Source: Entamoeba invadens IP1
Taxonomy: Eukaryota; Evosea; Mastigamoebida; Endamoebidae
Reading direction: 5' to 3'
Assembly (NCBI RefSeq): GCF_000330505.1
Contig: NW_004440121.1
Coordinates: 16,067 to 80,066 of the forward strand
Length of the DNA stretch: 64,000 bases
Below, piece by piece: positions 24,737 to 35,439 of the stretch (its first letter is position 1; every line of letters begins with the position of its first letter). The position numbers and the translations under genes were made by a program. The notes below the pieces were generated by a model, which saw only the letters and a program-made list of their open reading frames with translations, was not told the origin of the DNA and did no database searches.

Positions 24737-25571
24737 GCAGGACTATCCAAATTAATCCGCTAAAAGGCGAGTTAAGGTTTTTAGTGCAAAAAAGTAATAA
24801 AAAATAACTTTTTTATCAATTTGATCAGAAAAAAAAGTGTTTTTTGTATGTAAAAATTTCCCGCTTTTTTGGATATTTTAGTTGTATTATATATATTTTT
24901 CCACTCTTTTTAATAGTTGTATAAGTAAAAATATATAAATGTGTTCATTTCTTCATTCAAAATTGTTTTTAAGTATTAATATATCTATAATATATTTGCC
25001 ATTGATTCTAAAAAATGTCAAACCATAAATTAAATTTCCCGATTTAATAAATAAAATAACCATATTTGAAAAAAAAACAATTAAACTGATCTGAAAACTT
25101 AAAGTATTGAAACACCTCGAGAAAAAGAGACTCGAAAAAACAATGTAAATATTAAATTTTTTATTTTATATCAAGAACATGGGAAAATGTTTGTGATGTT
25201 AATAACTTCGGCCGTATAGTTCAAGTTTAAACAATTTTATTGACCAAAAGAATTTTTACTAAGTTTTATTGAAACACATTAAATGTGGCAACAAACTATT
25301 AAACAATTAATGCATAAACATGTGTTTGATAAGAGAAATTGGACACAATATTTTGAGTCAAAAAAAATAAGAGAATAAAATTGATTTCGATTAGCTCCAA
25401 ATTTTGAACTAGTTGTGCTTTTTCTTTTGTTTATTTAATAATAATTTATTTTTTTTGTTATTTAACTTATAAAAAAATTAAAAGTCTTTTTTTAGTTTTT
25501 TTCTTTTGAAATTGATAAAATATTATCATTTTCAAACTCGCCTTTTAGCCGAATTTGGGGAACTCTGTTTC
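24737..25571. mobile_element. Diverged TA-flanked inverted-repeat element, about 0.83 kb
   Basis: Both ends carry CGGCTAAAAGGCGAGTT or CCGCTAAAAGGCGAGTT, inverted to each other, about 25-30 bases inside the presumed termini. TA occurs at the two outer edges (24735-24736 and 25572-25573). The outermost bases match poorly, so the borders are approximate and this is an older copy. Confidence 0.5.
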
Positions 25572-25932
25572 TAGTTTGCTTTTATTGAATTTAAAAATTT
25601 ATCATGTTTAATATTATTTAAATTATGTAACATAAATATTATGTTAATTTTTATTTGTTTTTCCTTGTTATAGTTAAACAGATTTTAAAGTCTCGTAATT
25701 AAAATTGAGAAAAAAATCATTATATCTAGTTTTATAAAAATAAAGTCTTAAGTTGATTTAAATTTAATAAAAATGATTTAAATTGATTTTGGTTAAGAAT
25801 TATCATTAATGTCCAATTATAAACTGTTGTTATTAAGACAATATTTATAAACCATTATAATCATTTAGAATTGTTACAAATGATTTTTATCAACAATATA
25901 AAGACCATTGCTTTTAATCTTATAAATTCAAA

Positions 25933-27630
25933 ATGTCGACTGAACAACCGAAAAAAACGATTTCAATTGGCATTGATTTCGGCACATCCAAAATTGTCAT
26001 TTCATATTGTGATAAAAACCAGCAAATTCGAACTGTGACTTTCAACGATGGCTCATCTATCACTCCTGCATGGCTACGACTTTTTTATGACACTCCCAAT
26101 TCACCAACAATGTCTTTCGTTGTTGGCGAACAGGCTAAATACCCCAAAGACCGACTGAATTACGACAACACCTTTTACAACATTAAGCGCTTACTAGGTA
26201 AAACATTTGAAGAGTTGCAAGACGAGTCGGAGAGTTTAGGTTTTGAGTTTAAAGAAGATAATGGGCATGCTGTAGTTGTAGTTAATTCTCAGCCAGAACC
26301 AACTACTTTCCGACCCAAAGAAATTGCCGCCCTTTTCTTCAAAACACTGATGAACCAAATTAAAATGGAAGTGCCCGATCTTGTAGGACCCAATATGTTT
26401 GTTGGTGTTCCCGTTAAAATGACTGCGGAAGCTGTTCAAGATTTGACAGATGCTGCCAAGTTGGGTGGTTTTGAAACTGTTGATATTATCACTGAGCCAA
26501 TAGCAACAGTTCTCTATTATTTGGATGCAAACAAGGAATCAGCAGCAAAGAATTTTATAATAATTGACATTGGTGCTTGTACCCTGACATTTCATATATT
26601 CAGAAAAATGCAGATGGATATTATGAGTCGGTTTACTCTGATAGAAACAACGACCTTGGTGGGAACAATTTCGATGCAATTGTATCTGAAATGATCAAAG
26701 AAAAGGTTCATGAAATTGATCCTTATTTTTATGAAAAAAGGCCCAATACTTTGATTACAGAGCGCTTAAACAAGGAGACGCCTCAATATTCTCAAAAAAG
26801 TTTCTGAAGAGACAAAAATTGCGTTTTCCACAAAATCTCAAGTCGACATCGAATTTAAATATTTGTTGACAGAAAATGATATGAAAAACAGTGTTTTGTT
26901 ACATGAGTTTGATTTCAATGATACATTTAATTTACAAAGAAGTGAATTTATTAACAAAGCACAAGACCTTTTTGATGACATTAAAGATACAATTTTTGGA
27001 ATCTTGAAACATGCAACAGTACAACTCAAAAAAATTGGGAAAACAATTTTAGTTGGTGGAGGTGCGCGTATTCCAGGTGTTAAAGAAGCTGTAACAAAGG
27101 CGATGACTAGAGTAAACAAAAATGGTAATTTCATAATTGAAACGGAAGATAAAATGACAACAATTTCTGAAGGTTGTGCGATACATGCATCAATCAGTTT
27201 GGGTACAAATGTATTCAGTAACATTATCTAGAGATCGTCGTATACAGTGGGACTCAGTGTAAGTGGTGTTTTTGAAATTTTTGTGCCAAGGGAAGTCGTA
27301 TTGCCTGTTCACTTTGAAAAAATGTATGAGTGTGAAAAAGGAGAGAAAGAAATTGTTTTGAGGTTTTATAAGACCGAAATTGAACTAAAAAAGAATGTTG
27401 AATACAGAACAAATTGTATGGGATTCAAACATTTAGTAGACGTTAAAATACCACCTGGCGACTCTGTAAAAATAGAAGTGGATGTCGATTTAACTGGAAA
27501 TACTGCAATCAAAGCAATTCTAAGAAATGGTCAAGTGTTGAAAGGTGGCATGTTGGTTGATACTTCATCACTCAACAAAGATCTGCTTGCACTGAAAAGG
27601 CACATCGAAAACACAATAAGTTTTAATTGA
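25933..27630 (+). pseudogene. Divergent Hsp70-like protein, disrupted
   Basis: The start MSTEQPKKTISIGIDFGTSK carries the actin/Hsp70 phosphate-1 signature. Later marks are ITEPIATVLYY (adenosine-region equivalent of EPTAAA), IIIDIGA (phosphate-2), LGGNNFDAIV and the nucleotide-binding VGGGARIPGV near 27056. A shortened substrate-binding-like region follows. The gene is broken: the frame shifts near 26580 and again near 26790, and a TAG stands at 27229-27231 with the same frame continuing to 27630. The whole would be about 565 residues, shorter than a cytosolic Hsp70 and without an EEVD end. This fits the divergent Hsp70-like genes of Entamoeba. An ATTCAAAATG context at the start resembles an initiator. 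Confidence 0.8.
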
Positions 27631-27827
27631 GTTTAACTGAACATATTTATTATTATTTTAAAAAAGTTATTGTTTGTTGATATTGTCAACAATGCTATAA
27701 AATACATACAATGTATTTTTTTAAAACAGTAACACATTATCAATAACATACAACGTTGTTGGTTTTATTTGATAACATAAGTTTTATTCAATTGTATTAA
27801 ATAAAATAACATTCAAGTAAAAATAAA

Positions 27828-28561
27828 TCAAATAATTCGACAGACACTGTAATCCTTTGTCAAATCTCGTGGTTGTGCATTCTGTTGATATTCGAGTTGT
27901 TGTTGATACAAGTGCTCAAACAATACATCATTGTCACAAATCTTACTTATCACAAAGTTAAACAACTCATTGACTCCTTCTCCCGTTTTTGCCGAACACA
28001 TCTTAAATGTGACTTCTTTTTCTCTGTTGCACAAATTTTGTGCCATTTCATGTGTGACAAGTGGATTGGCTAAATCAATTTTGTTGCATACAACAACATA
28101 AATAACGCCATTTGCAGTCGTTTGTCTCGCTGTTTCAATCCACGTATTGACATCTTCAAACGACTTTGGATCGTGTGGATCAAACACAACTTGATATTAC
28201 TCAGTGTTATAATATGGAAATAAGAATAAACAAACCAAGACAAATTTGTGTATTTCTGAATATCAAATCATAATTTTGTTTTTGTCTAACTATGTGTCAT
28301 TCAATGTTTGTATTACTCAAAGGGTGTTTTTTGAGTTTATCGTTATTATTATAATTATTAAAGTGACATACCTACATCCCACAACACAACTTTGATTTCT
28401 TTTTTATTGTAAACAATATATTTCATATTTAAGGCGCAAAAAATTGAATTGACATTTTGGTCGTGAATTTTGTTGTTTACAAAGCGCTCGATGATTGACG
28501 TTTTACCCACATTTGCATTTCCAACAACACTTATTTTCAATGGGACAACTATCTCTTCCAT
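27828..28561 (-). CDS. Rab-like small GTPase, three exons
   Basis: I model three exons: 28372-28561, a 54-base mini-exon 28236-28289, and 27828-28189, joined by introns of 82 bases (GTATGT...TAG) and 46 bases (GTTTGT...AAG). GTTTGT is the usual Entamoeba donor, and all phases agree, giving 201 residues. G1 is GNANVGKT (residues 14-21), G4 CNKID and G5 CSAKTG. The mini-exon supplies the FRNTQICLVVFD strand that aligns with the Rab YYRG...VYD region. The G3 motif is degenerate: the sequence reads WDVVRQ where Rabs have WDTAGQ, and I see no conserved switch I Thr. The C-terminus CRII can serve as a prenylation box. It probably acts in membrane traffic, but with altered nucleotide cycling. Exon 2 is my inference. 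Confidence 0.75.
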
Positions 28562-28975
28562 TTCTTTTTAAGATTTGATAGTTATTTTTTTATATAATTA
28601 ATTTGTTGAGTTTTAATATTAAAAATGAGAAGTGATGTTTTTATTTATTACTCCACATTCTTTTCATTAAATTATATCAATATTATTTAAAAACAATACA
28701 ACTTAATTATAAATAATAATATAATATAATAAAATGTGATATAAATAATAAAAGTGATTTAAAACATATAAAAAGTGTTAACATACCAAATTTTACACAT
28801 TGACTGTATTTACATGTAAATTTGATAATAAATCAAACAAAATAATTAATTATATAGTGAAACCAACACAAATTATTATTTACAAATTATAATTATTTTA
28901 ATGTTGTTAAATACCATGAATATATTTTATATAAAAAATATTCAAATGAGAACTTAAAACCAACACATTCAATAA
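28562..28975. other. Intergenic region between divergent genes
   Basis: AT-rich spacer that must hold the promoters of the Rab-like gene (minus) and the BspA-like gene (plus). No clear TATA-like motif can be singled out. Confidence 0.4.
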
Positions 28976-30172
28976 ATGTCGAGATTGGACAGTTAGTAAC
29001 TGATGATCGTTTCATAATGTTTCAATTCAATTTCCGATTTTATCAACGCAGAGATGGTTTGTAAAAAGTATCACTCAACAATGGAAAGGTTCCACTCAAA
29101 CCCAATTCCCCTCACACAAAAGACAATTAAATATTTCCCTCACATTGAGTCTCTCAATATTTGGTCCAAACTCGATGAATTGTTTGGTAATGAATTTATT
29201 GGAGACAATACAATCGATGTTGCACAAACGTGTTGTACATCACCAAACAACACTCATAACACTAAAATATCGTTTTTTGAAATACTCATTTGGTACAAAG
29301 TGTCATACACTTTCACACAGCACAAAAAATCAACAAATTACAAATTCAAGAACATCTGTCTTGAACACACAGACAGACAACATTTGTCTTCCCAGATACC
29401 CCGTGTGAATAGCATTGGTGACAAATGCTTTTACAAAAGTACATTTCTCAATGAAGTGACACTTCCACAAACACTCACGTCGCTTGGGGAGTACTCCTTT
29501 GCAAATTGTGATAAACTGACATCAATACTTTTATCTCACAATTTGTGTCACATTGGTAAAAACACTTTTGAAAATTGCACTTCACTCGTTTGTGTTGTTC
29601 TTCCAGACACAATCAAAACCATTCCCACTTCATGTTTCCAGAACTGTGTTTGTTTGGCCGTTGTGACATTTTCAAGACAACTTGAGAAAATAGGAAACAA
29701 CGCCTTTTGCTGTTGTTCGAGTCTTGAAATTGTTGAAATACCGCCAACTACAAATTGTGTTGGGAAGTATTGTTTTCACAATTGTACTCGTCTGCGTCAA
29801 GTCAACATCCCAAATGGTGTCAAAGTACTTGAAGAGAACACATTCTGCTGCAACGCGTTTACTCAAATTGACATTCCAGAGGGAGTGACTGAAATTGGCG
29901 ATCAGTGCTTTTATGGGTGTAAATACTTAGAAAGTGTTGTTGTGCCTGACAGTGTCCGCCGTCTTGGCAATTTCTGCTTTTATGGGTGTCGAGAACTGCG
30001 TGAAATCAAAATTGGAAACAACGTGGAAAGTGTTGGGGATTTCTGCTTTGGTGTGTGCACATCACTCACAAGAATGACCACACAACACACTGTTTTTACC
30101 CTCTGTGAGAAGTTGTTTGATAAAAACATTGTGTTTTGCAATGATAACAACTGCGTTGTGTATAAATTGTGA
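28976..30172 (+). pseudogene. BspA-like leucine-rich repeat protein with three early stops
   Basis: The long open part (29054-30172, 372 residues) is a BspA-like (LRR_5) protein with repeats of the type TSLGEYSFANCDKLTS, each about 23 residues and rich in CF..C. The same frame extends upstream to an ATG at 28976 and encodes MSRLDS**LMIVS*CFNS there (asterisk = stop), which is the conserved N-terminal domain of Entamoeba BspA proteins; compare LDKYHMMVCVKYFNT in the gene at 33497. The stops are TAG 28994, TAA 28997 and TAA 29015, where the family has sense codons. Either the copy is a young pseudogene or translation starts at the inner ATG 29054 and loses part of the N-terminal domain. Family members are surface or cytosolic proteins; their role is poorly known. 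Confidence 0.8.
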
Positions 30173-30689
30173 ATGTTTATAACTGCGTTGTACATAATGA
30201 TATCAACACGATACTTGCATAAAACCAATGTTTTGTTATTACTTTTAGTAAAATTATTTTAACAACGCAACCAGCAACATCCAATACTTCAACACAAAAA
30301 CACATTTTTTCATGGAAGGAGTTTTCAATTGATAACAGCGCAAATAAAAACGATTCATATTTACTTGTTAAAAAAAGGTAATTACAAGAACTTATTCTAT
30401 ATATTATTATATTTATTACTATTAATTGTTAAATAAAATAATTTGTATTTATTATTTACAAAATAAATAACGAATTATTATTATCAATAATTCCATACAA
30501 ATTCAACGATATAATTAACGATGGTTTCAATTGACAATTTGTTAATTACAAATAACTGTTAAATAGAAATAGATGTTAATTTTTAATTGACTTGAATGGT
30601 GAATTCTTATTTCGTTTTGTGTTTTAAAATTATTCGATGCACAGAATATAAAGAGAATTACCAAAACTCATAAACACAGAACACGCCAC
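30173..30689. other. Intergenic spacer upstream of the nitroreductase
   Basis: AT-rich, no gene seen. A TATAAAG stretch at about 30648 lies some 40 bases before the next start and could act as its TATA-like box. Confidence 0.4.
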
Positions 30690-31075
30690 ATGGCTGAAAC
30701 ATCAGAAATTGATTTTGCCTCATTGGAACCGACACTGTTAAACCGAATCTCGACACGAACATATGGCACGGTATATCCAACAGCTGACCAAGTGACTGCA
30801 ATCAACACATTCATCGCCAAAATCAACTCGATGAATGCCCCATACAACAAGCCATGCAAATTTGCACTTCAGATGGAAGATTTCAGTTCATTCCGTACGT
30901 TTGGGTTCATCACGGGCTCGAAGTATTGGATTTTCGGTGTGACGGGGAAAAATGACCGGAACAGCGACTTGTCGTATGGGTATCTGATGCACCTGATCAT
31001 ACTGGAATGCACCCGCCTCGGCCTCAAGACGGTTTGGTTGGGTGGGACATTCACGACGTCCGTCTTCACTGCAAT
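30690..31075 (+). CDS. Nitroreductase-like flavoprotein, 3' part lost in gap
   Basis: The first 128 residues are seen. They begin MAETSEIDFASLEPTLLNRI and contain the N-terminal RISTRTYG segment that in nitroreductases binds FMN phosphate, the FGVTGKNDRNSDLSYGYLM helix entrance, and ECTRLGLKTVWLGGTF, typical of the putative TM1586-type nitroreductase group. Such enzymes use FMN and NAD(P)H to reduce nitro or quinone compounds. The reading frame runs into the 100-N gap and the remainder is not found on its far side. The coding sequence is clearly more GC-rich than the flanks, which suggests high expression or acquisition from bacteria; both are inference. Confidence 0.75.
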
Positions 31076-31175
31076 NNNNNNNNNNNNNNNNNNNNNNNNN
31101 NNNNNNNNNNNNNNNNNNNNNNNNNNNNNNNNNNNNNNNNNNNNNNNNNNNNNNNNNNNNNNNNNNNNNNNNNNN
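31076..31175. other. Assembly gap of 100 N
   Basis: Placeholder of exactly 100 N between the nitroreductase body and a minus-strand gene end. The true size and the missing sequence are unknown. Confidence 1.
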
Positions 31176-31190
31176 AAACACAAAGAACAT

Positions 31191-31454
31191 TTATTTTGTA
31201 GTCATCCCAATGATTGGATGTAACTCCCTCACAACTATCTCAGGCAGCGCGTTCTTGTATTCAACAAGAACATCCTTTCCATTAACCCTGAATTTGAGTA
31301 CTGGCGGTTGTGCCATCCCCGCTACTATCCCCATCACTTGAAAGTGAATAACACTGTCATTCTTCGGGTCAACATGAACAATCTTTCGTACAAATTCACA
31401 CACACAAACCGCTTTCGTGTTTTTTATTAAGAACTTGAATCTCGTGGTGGTCTT
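31191..31454 (-). CDS. C-terminal exon or fragment of an unknown protein
   Basis: An open frame of 87 codons ends in TAA and has strong coding character: mixed hydrophobic and charged residues, for example GIVAGMAQPPVLKFRVNGKD and ENH-free beta-like alternation. It has no good ATG at its 5' end. The frame begins right after a TAG at 31455-31457, which could be the AG of an intron acceptor, so this may be the last exon of a longer gene whose first exon lies upstream (31460-31560). The gene converges on the nitroreductase across the gap. I recognise no family. Confidence 0.45.
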   Translation of the reverse strand, partial: KTTTRFKFLIKNTKAVCVCEFVRKIVHVDPKNDSVIHFQVMGIVAGMAQPPVLKFRVNGKDVLVEYKNALPEIVVRELHPIIGMTTK

Positions 31455-31857
31455 CTATGCCTCGCAAATGAGTAAACACATTTATGACTCAATATATATT
31501 AATGACTGGCTTGTCAAACACAACATTTATCTACTATTATAAAAAGAAATTATTATAATAGTTTATTTTTATAATTTATTTTATTAACATGAAAAACACA
31601 CAATTATTTAAATACTAAATAACATGGTACATTTCTTATTCCATAATTACTATAATTATATAGTAAATTTAATAATTTTGGTTAAATGAGGTAAAAACAA
31701 CAGTTGAATAGTTTAGCAATTTTGAAGATATAACTATATTATATAAATATTTTTATAATAAGATTTAGTTTTTAGCTATCAATTTGCCAACCACAATAGT
31801 AACGTAAAAAACTAAACAAAAAGGGGTGGATAAAATTTTATTTGTAAAAAGTACAAC
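31455..31857. other. Intergenic spacer
   Basis: AT-rich. A small 5' exon of the minus-strand gene may be hidden at its left end. No other feature is visible. Confidence 0.4.
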
Positions 31858-32772
31858 ATGGAAATAACAGTTACACAACTTGTTTCTCAACTTGAAAAGG
31901 TAAATGAATTAACAAAAAAGACTCCGATTTATGAACAAACATCTTTTAAGATGGCAAATGAAGAGAAAGCAATAACAATTGACCAAAGAATTGAAGTCTT
32001 GGAAGGTAAGATAGACAAAATGGATGAATTTTTATTTCGAAGAGATCTTCTTGTAAATGAAATTGACAAAGCTTTAAACCTTTTAAATTCGATTAAAACT
32101 GATTTTGAAACGAGAAAAACAAGATTGGAAAAACAAGGAGATGAAGACTATGATGAACTTGTATTACAATTAATCGCACGAGAAAAGAAGAAAAATCCAG
32201 TTGGTTCGATTTTAAATAATGGACAAAACCTCAGAGTCAAAGAACTTCAAAATCAATTGATAAATAAACACTTTTTGGATGATACAATTACACAAGAAGA
32301 GATGCAAATAATTGAAAAATGGACTGGATTGAAATTTGAGAATAAAGTGTTTGATTCTGATAACGACTGTTTTTTGATTGATAACAGCGTTTTTAGTCAG
32401 AACATTTGTGGAAGAAAAAATCTTGTGTTTTTAATAGAATATGAAGACGGCGATAAATTTGGAGCAGTCATATATGACGAGATATCTTTACAAAAATATT
32501 GCAATTCTCCATATGCATTCTTGTTTGCATTTGATTATAAACACAGTATATGTAAATGGGTTAGGCCCAATTTAACAAATAAGGCATTCTTTTGTAATAA
32601 TGATAATTCAAAAGACCTTTTTAAAGTATTTGATGTGCTTTATATTAGAAAAGAAAACAGTGAATTGTATCACAAAGGAGCTTCCACGTTATATCATCTA
32701 TTGTTCGGTAATAACAGGAATAAAAAGAGGCGTTTTTTGATGTCAAGAATGACTGTGTTTCAATTGGTTTAA
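31858..32772 (+). CDS. TLDc-like domain protein with N-terminal coiled coil
   Basis: 304 residues. The N-terminal half (to about 140) is rich in Glu, Lys and Leu with heptad-like spacing, for example RIEVLEGKIDKMDEF, and predicts a coiled coil. The C-terminal half, from about ITQEEMQIIEKWTG to the end, resembles a TLDc domain: a WTG...LVFDS-type start (KFENKVFDSDNDC), a central strand KNLVFLIEYEDGDKFGAVI and AFLFAFDYKHSICKWV. Entamoeba has many such proteins. TLDc proteins elsewhere are linked to oxidative stress and V-ATPase regulation, but the role here is unknown. The gene is complete and intronless. Confidence 0.65.
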   Translation: MEITVTQLVSQLEKVNELTKKTPIYEQTSFKMANEEKAITIDQRIEVLEGKIDKMDEFLFRRDLLVNEIDKALNLLNSIKTDFETRKTRLEKQGDEDYDELVLQLIAREKKKNPVGSILNNGQNLRVKELQNQLINKHFLDDTITQEEMQIIEKWTGLKFENKVFDSDNDCFLIDNSVFSQNICGRKNLVFLIEYEDGDKFGAVIYDEISLQKYCNSPYAFLFAFDYKHSICKWVRPNLTNKAFFCNNDNSKDLFKVFDVLYIRKENSELYHKGASTLYHLLFGNNRNKKRRFLMSRMTVFQLV

Positions 32773-33496
32773 TCCAATTTTGATAAAATGTTGTGTTTTG
32801 TGATATAAAATGTTTTCTTTGTCATTTTTATATAAAATTGATAAATCACTTTTTTATTTAAAGTGTATACATGACATTAACACTATAATTATAGTATATA
32901 AGTAAATCCTTTGACCCTACTGCCGTAGTCTTTTCTTTTCGATTTCCTTTAGATGTAAAAATGATTAAAATTAATTATTTAACACAACAATAATCAATTA
33001 AATACAACAGAACTTAAATTATATTTTCATGTACATTAGGGAAAAAAATGGGATGCTAAAAAAGGAAGATGCTCACAACTATTGTTTATTTTAAATACAA
33101 AAATAATATTAATAATCATTAAATTATAATAAAATGAAAAACATTTAAATAAATTTATATTTAGATTGGCATCTTTTTTTCAGCATCTTATTTTCCCTTG
33201 ATTGTACTACAATTTATTTAACTAAAATAATAAATTGTTGATTATAAAAATTAGGATGACCATATCTTTAAATATAAAATATGTTATACATATTCTCAAA
33301 TAAGAAACTTATTTATTTCTTACAAAACTCACTTAATTCTTTTGCCATAACCTATTTACTTTATTTTTAATATAATAATAATAAAATTGATGACTCAAAA
33401 TTCAAATATGAGGTATTGTCATAACTCAAAGTTTTGTTTTTTATTCACCTCATACAAATAGCTATAAAATGTGAACAAAACAAAGAAAACCAGAAA
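32773..33496. other. Intergenic spacer
   Basis: AT-rich. A pair of similar segments containing AAAAATGGGATGCTAAAAAA (near 33045) and, inverted, TTTTTTCAGCATCTTATTTT (near 33175) suggests the edges of a small decayed inverted-repeat element; this is weak. Confidence 0.35.
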
Positions 33497-35380
33497 ATGT
33501 GCATACAGTTAGATAAATATCATATGATGGTCTGTGTGAAATACTTTAATACCATCGACGATTTTATCTCCTTTGCTCAAGTTAACAAAAAGTGTAAAGA
33601 AGTGCTTTCAATGTTTTTTTATAATCCACTTCCCATCAAAAGCACAAAAATATTCGACAATATGACATATCAAATTTTATATAATTCAAACGACACAGCC
33701 GTTCCCCACGTGGAGAAGTTTATTAATTTTAAAGTTGATTATGAACAATATTTGAATGATAAGAAATTCAATTTGAAATTTAAGAAGGTGTGTTTGGGGT
33801 CTTCCAGTTTTACGAAACGTCTCAATGAATTACTTCAAAAGGATCCAAAATATAATATACCAAAAGAAGTCAATTTACTTAAAGAATCGTGTTTTGCAAA
33901 CCAAATAAATTTGACTCAAGTTGTATTGACAAACTCAATCAAAATAATCCCACAATATTGTTTTCATAATTGCCAAAAATTGAAAAATATCTCCCTCCCA
34001 CTTTCTGTCAAGAAAATTTGTTATGGTGCATTTTTTAATTGTGTTAGTTTGACTACTTTTCTTATTCCAAATACAGTTGTAGTCTCTGAGACCATTTTCA
34101 ATGAAAACAATTCAATTTCTACTTTAATATTGTACCCAGACACTAATATCACAGATTATTTCTTCTCAAATTTTAAAATGCTCAATTCTTTGATATTTAG
34201 AGGATCAAACAAAATCACTCAAATTGTCCCTTTTAGGTTCCAAGAAGTGGTTAACAGAGAGTGTAGCAATGTCACACTTGAAAATAACGATTTACAAAGA
34301 CTTTACTCTCTTGGCTTTGCTCATAAATTAAGTGGGAAAATGGTGTCGTGTTCAATACCTTCAAAAGTGAATTCTCTTTATCAACAGGCGTTTATGAACT
34401 GCAATTTCCTTTGTAACATACATTTATCAGACAATATAACCTCGTTGGGACAAGCTTGTTTCAGAGGATGCAATTCTTTGGTATTGTTAATTCTTCCTCA
34501 AAAACTTGTCGAGCTCCAAAATTGTTGTTTTCAAAATTGCACGAAGTTGACACATGTTAAAGTACCAGATACAGTGACTTGTATTGGGAGTAATTGCTTT
34601 GAGAACTGCGCTTTAAGAACATTTGATTTCCCATCCCAAACAAATAGAGTGTCAAACGATTGCTTTCGAAATTGTACGAAGTTGGAATCAATAGCATTTA
34701 AAAATTCAACACACAATTTTTCTTATTGTTGTGCAAAAGGAGCAACAAACTTAACACAAATTTTCGTTCAAAATACCAATGAAAATGCTCAAACGTTTAA
34801 AGATGAAGGGTACTTTGTAAAACAATTATTAATCAACGGCGGAATGCAAAATCTGTTTTATTGTTTTGACAGAAGCAATTTTGAAGAGTACAAATCATTA
34901 TATCCCGCTTACACTCGATCAGGTGAAATTGTCAAATTGGTTTTAAAAAATCTTGAAAAACTTGAAAGAAAATGCTTTACTGATTGTCCTTTGGAATATA
35001 TTGATTTGGATGGGACAATTGTGACAATACCAAGAATGTGTTTTACTTTAAATAGGCTTACGTCTATTAAACTTGGTGACTCCGTAAAAACTATTGAAGC
35101 TTATGCTTTCAAGGGGAATTACGAACTTAAAACAATCGAAATGCCCAAAAATTTGGAAGTGGTGCAAAGAGATGCGTTCGAGCATTGCACTCAACTTGAA
35201 AAAGTCGTTTTTAATGATAAAGTAAAATACTTAGGAAGAAGAGCATTTTATTATTGCAAAAGTTTGAAAGAAGTAATTTATCCAAAAATTATAGAGAGGT
35301 GCCATGAGTCTACTTTTGACTTTTCTGGAATCAATAAAGATTGTGTTTTGAAAATGGTGAAGGTAATTTCAGATAAGTGA
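33497..35380 (+). CDS. BspA-like leucine-rich repeat protein
   Basis: 627 residues from the ATG at 33497; the open frame extends upstream only through a non-ATG codon. The N-terminal domain MCIQLDKYHMMVCVKYFNT matches the conserved start of Entamoeba BspA-like proteins. It is followed by many LRR_5 repeats of about 23 residues such as VTCIGSNCFENCALRTF and LVELQNCCFQNCTKLTH, then a variable middle and a last repeat block (VVQRDAFEHCTQLEKV). There is no signal peptide or membrane segment. Members are thought to mediate protein binding, and some are reported at the cell surface. The gene is intact, unlike its neighbour at 28976. Confidence 0.9.
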   Translation: MCIQLDKYHMMVCVKYFNTIDDFISFAQVNKKCKEVLSMFFYNPLPIKSTKIFDNMTYQILYNSNDTAVPHVEKFINFKVDYEQYLNDKKFNLKFKKVCLGSSSFTKRLNELLQKDPKYNIPKEVNLLKESCFANQINLTQVVLTNSIKIIPQYCFHNCQKLKNISLPLSVKKICYGAFFNCVSLTTFLIPNTVVVSETIFNENNSISTLILYPDTNITDYFFSNFKMLNSLIFRGSNKITQIVPFRFQEVVNRECSNVTLENNDLQRLYSLGFAHKLSGKMVSCSIPSKVNSLYQQAFMNCNFLCNIHLSDNITSLGQACFRGCNSLVLLILPQKLVELQNCCFQNCTKLTHVKVPDTVTCIGSNCFENCALRTFDFPSQTNRVSNDCFRNCTKLESIAFKNSTHNFSYCCAKGATNLTQIFVQNTNENAQTFKDEGYFVKQLLINGGMQNLFYCFDRSNFEEYKSLYPAYTRSGEIVKLVLKNLEKLERKCFTDCPLEYIDLDGTIVTIPRMCFTLNRLTSIKLGDSVKTIEAYAFKGNYELKTIEMPKNLEVVQRDAFEHCTQLEKVVFNDKVKYLGRRAFYYCKSLKEVIYPKIIERCHESTFDFSGINKDCVLKMVKVISDK

Positions 35381-35439
35381 TTGTTTACTTATTATTTACA
35401 AAAAAAGTTTTATCAAGTAAATTGTTTATAAAGTCTCTA

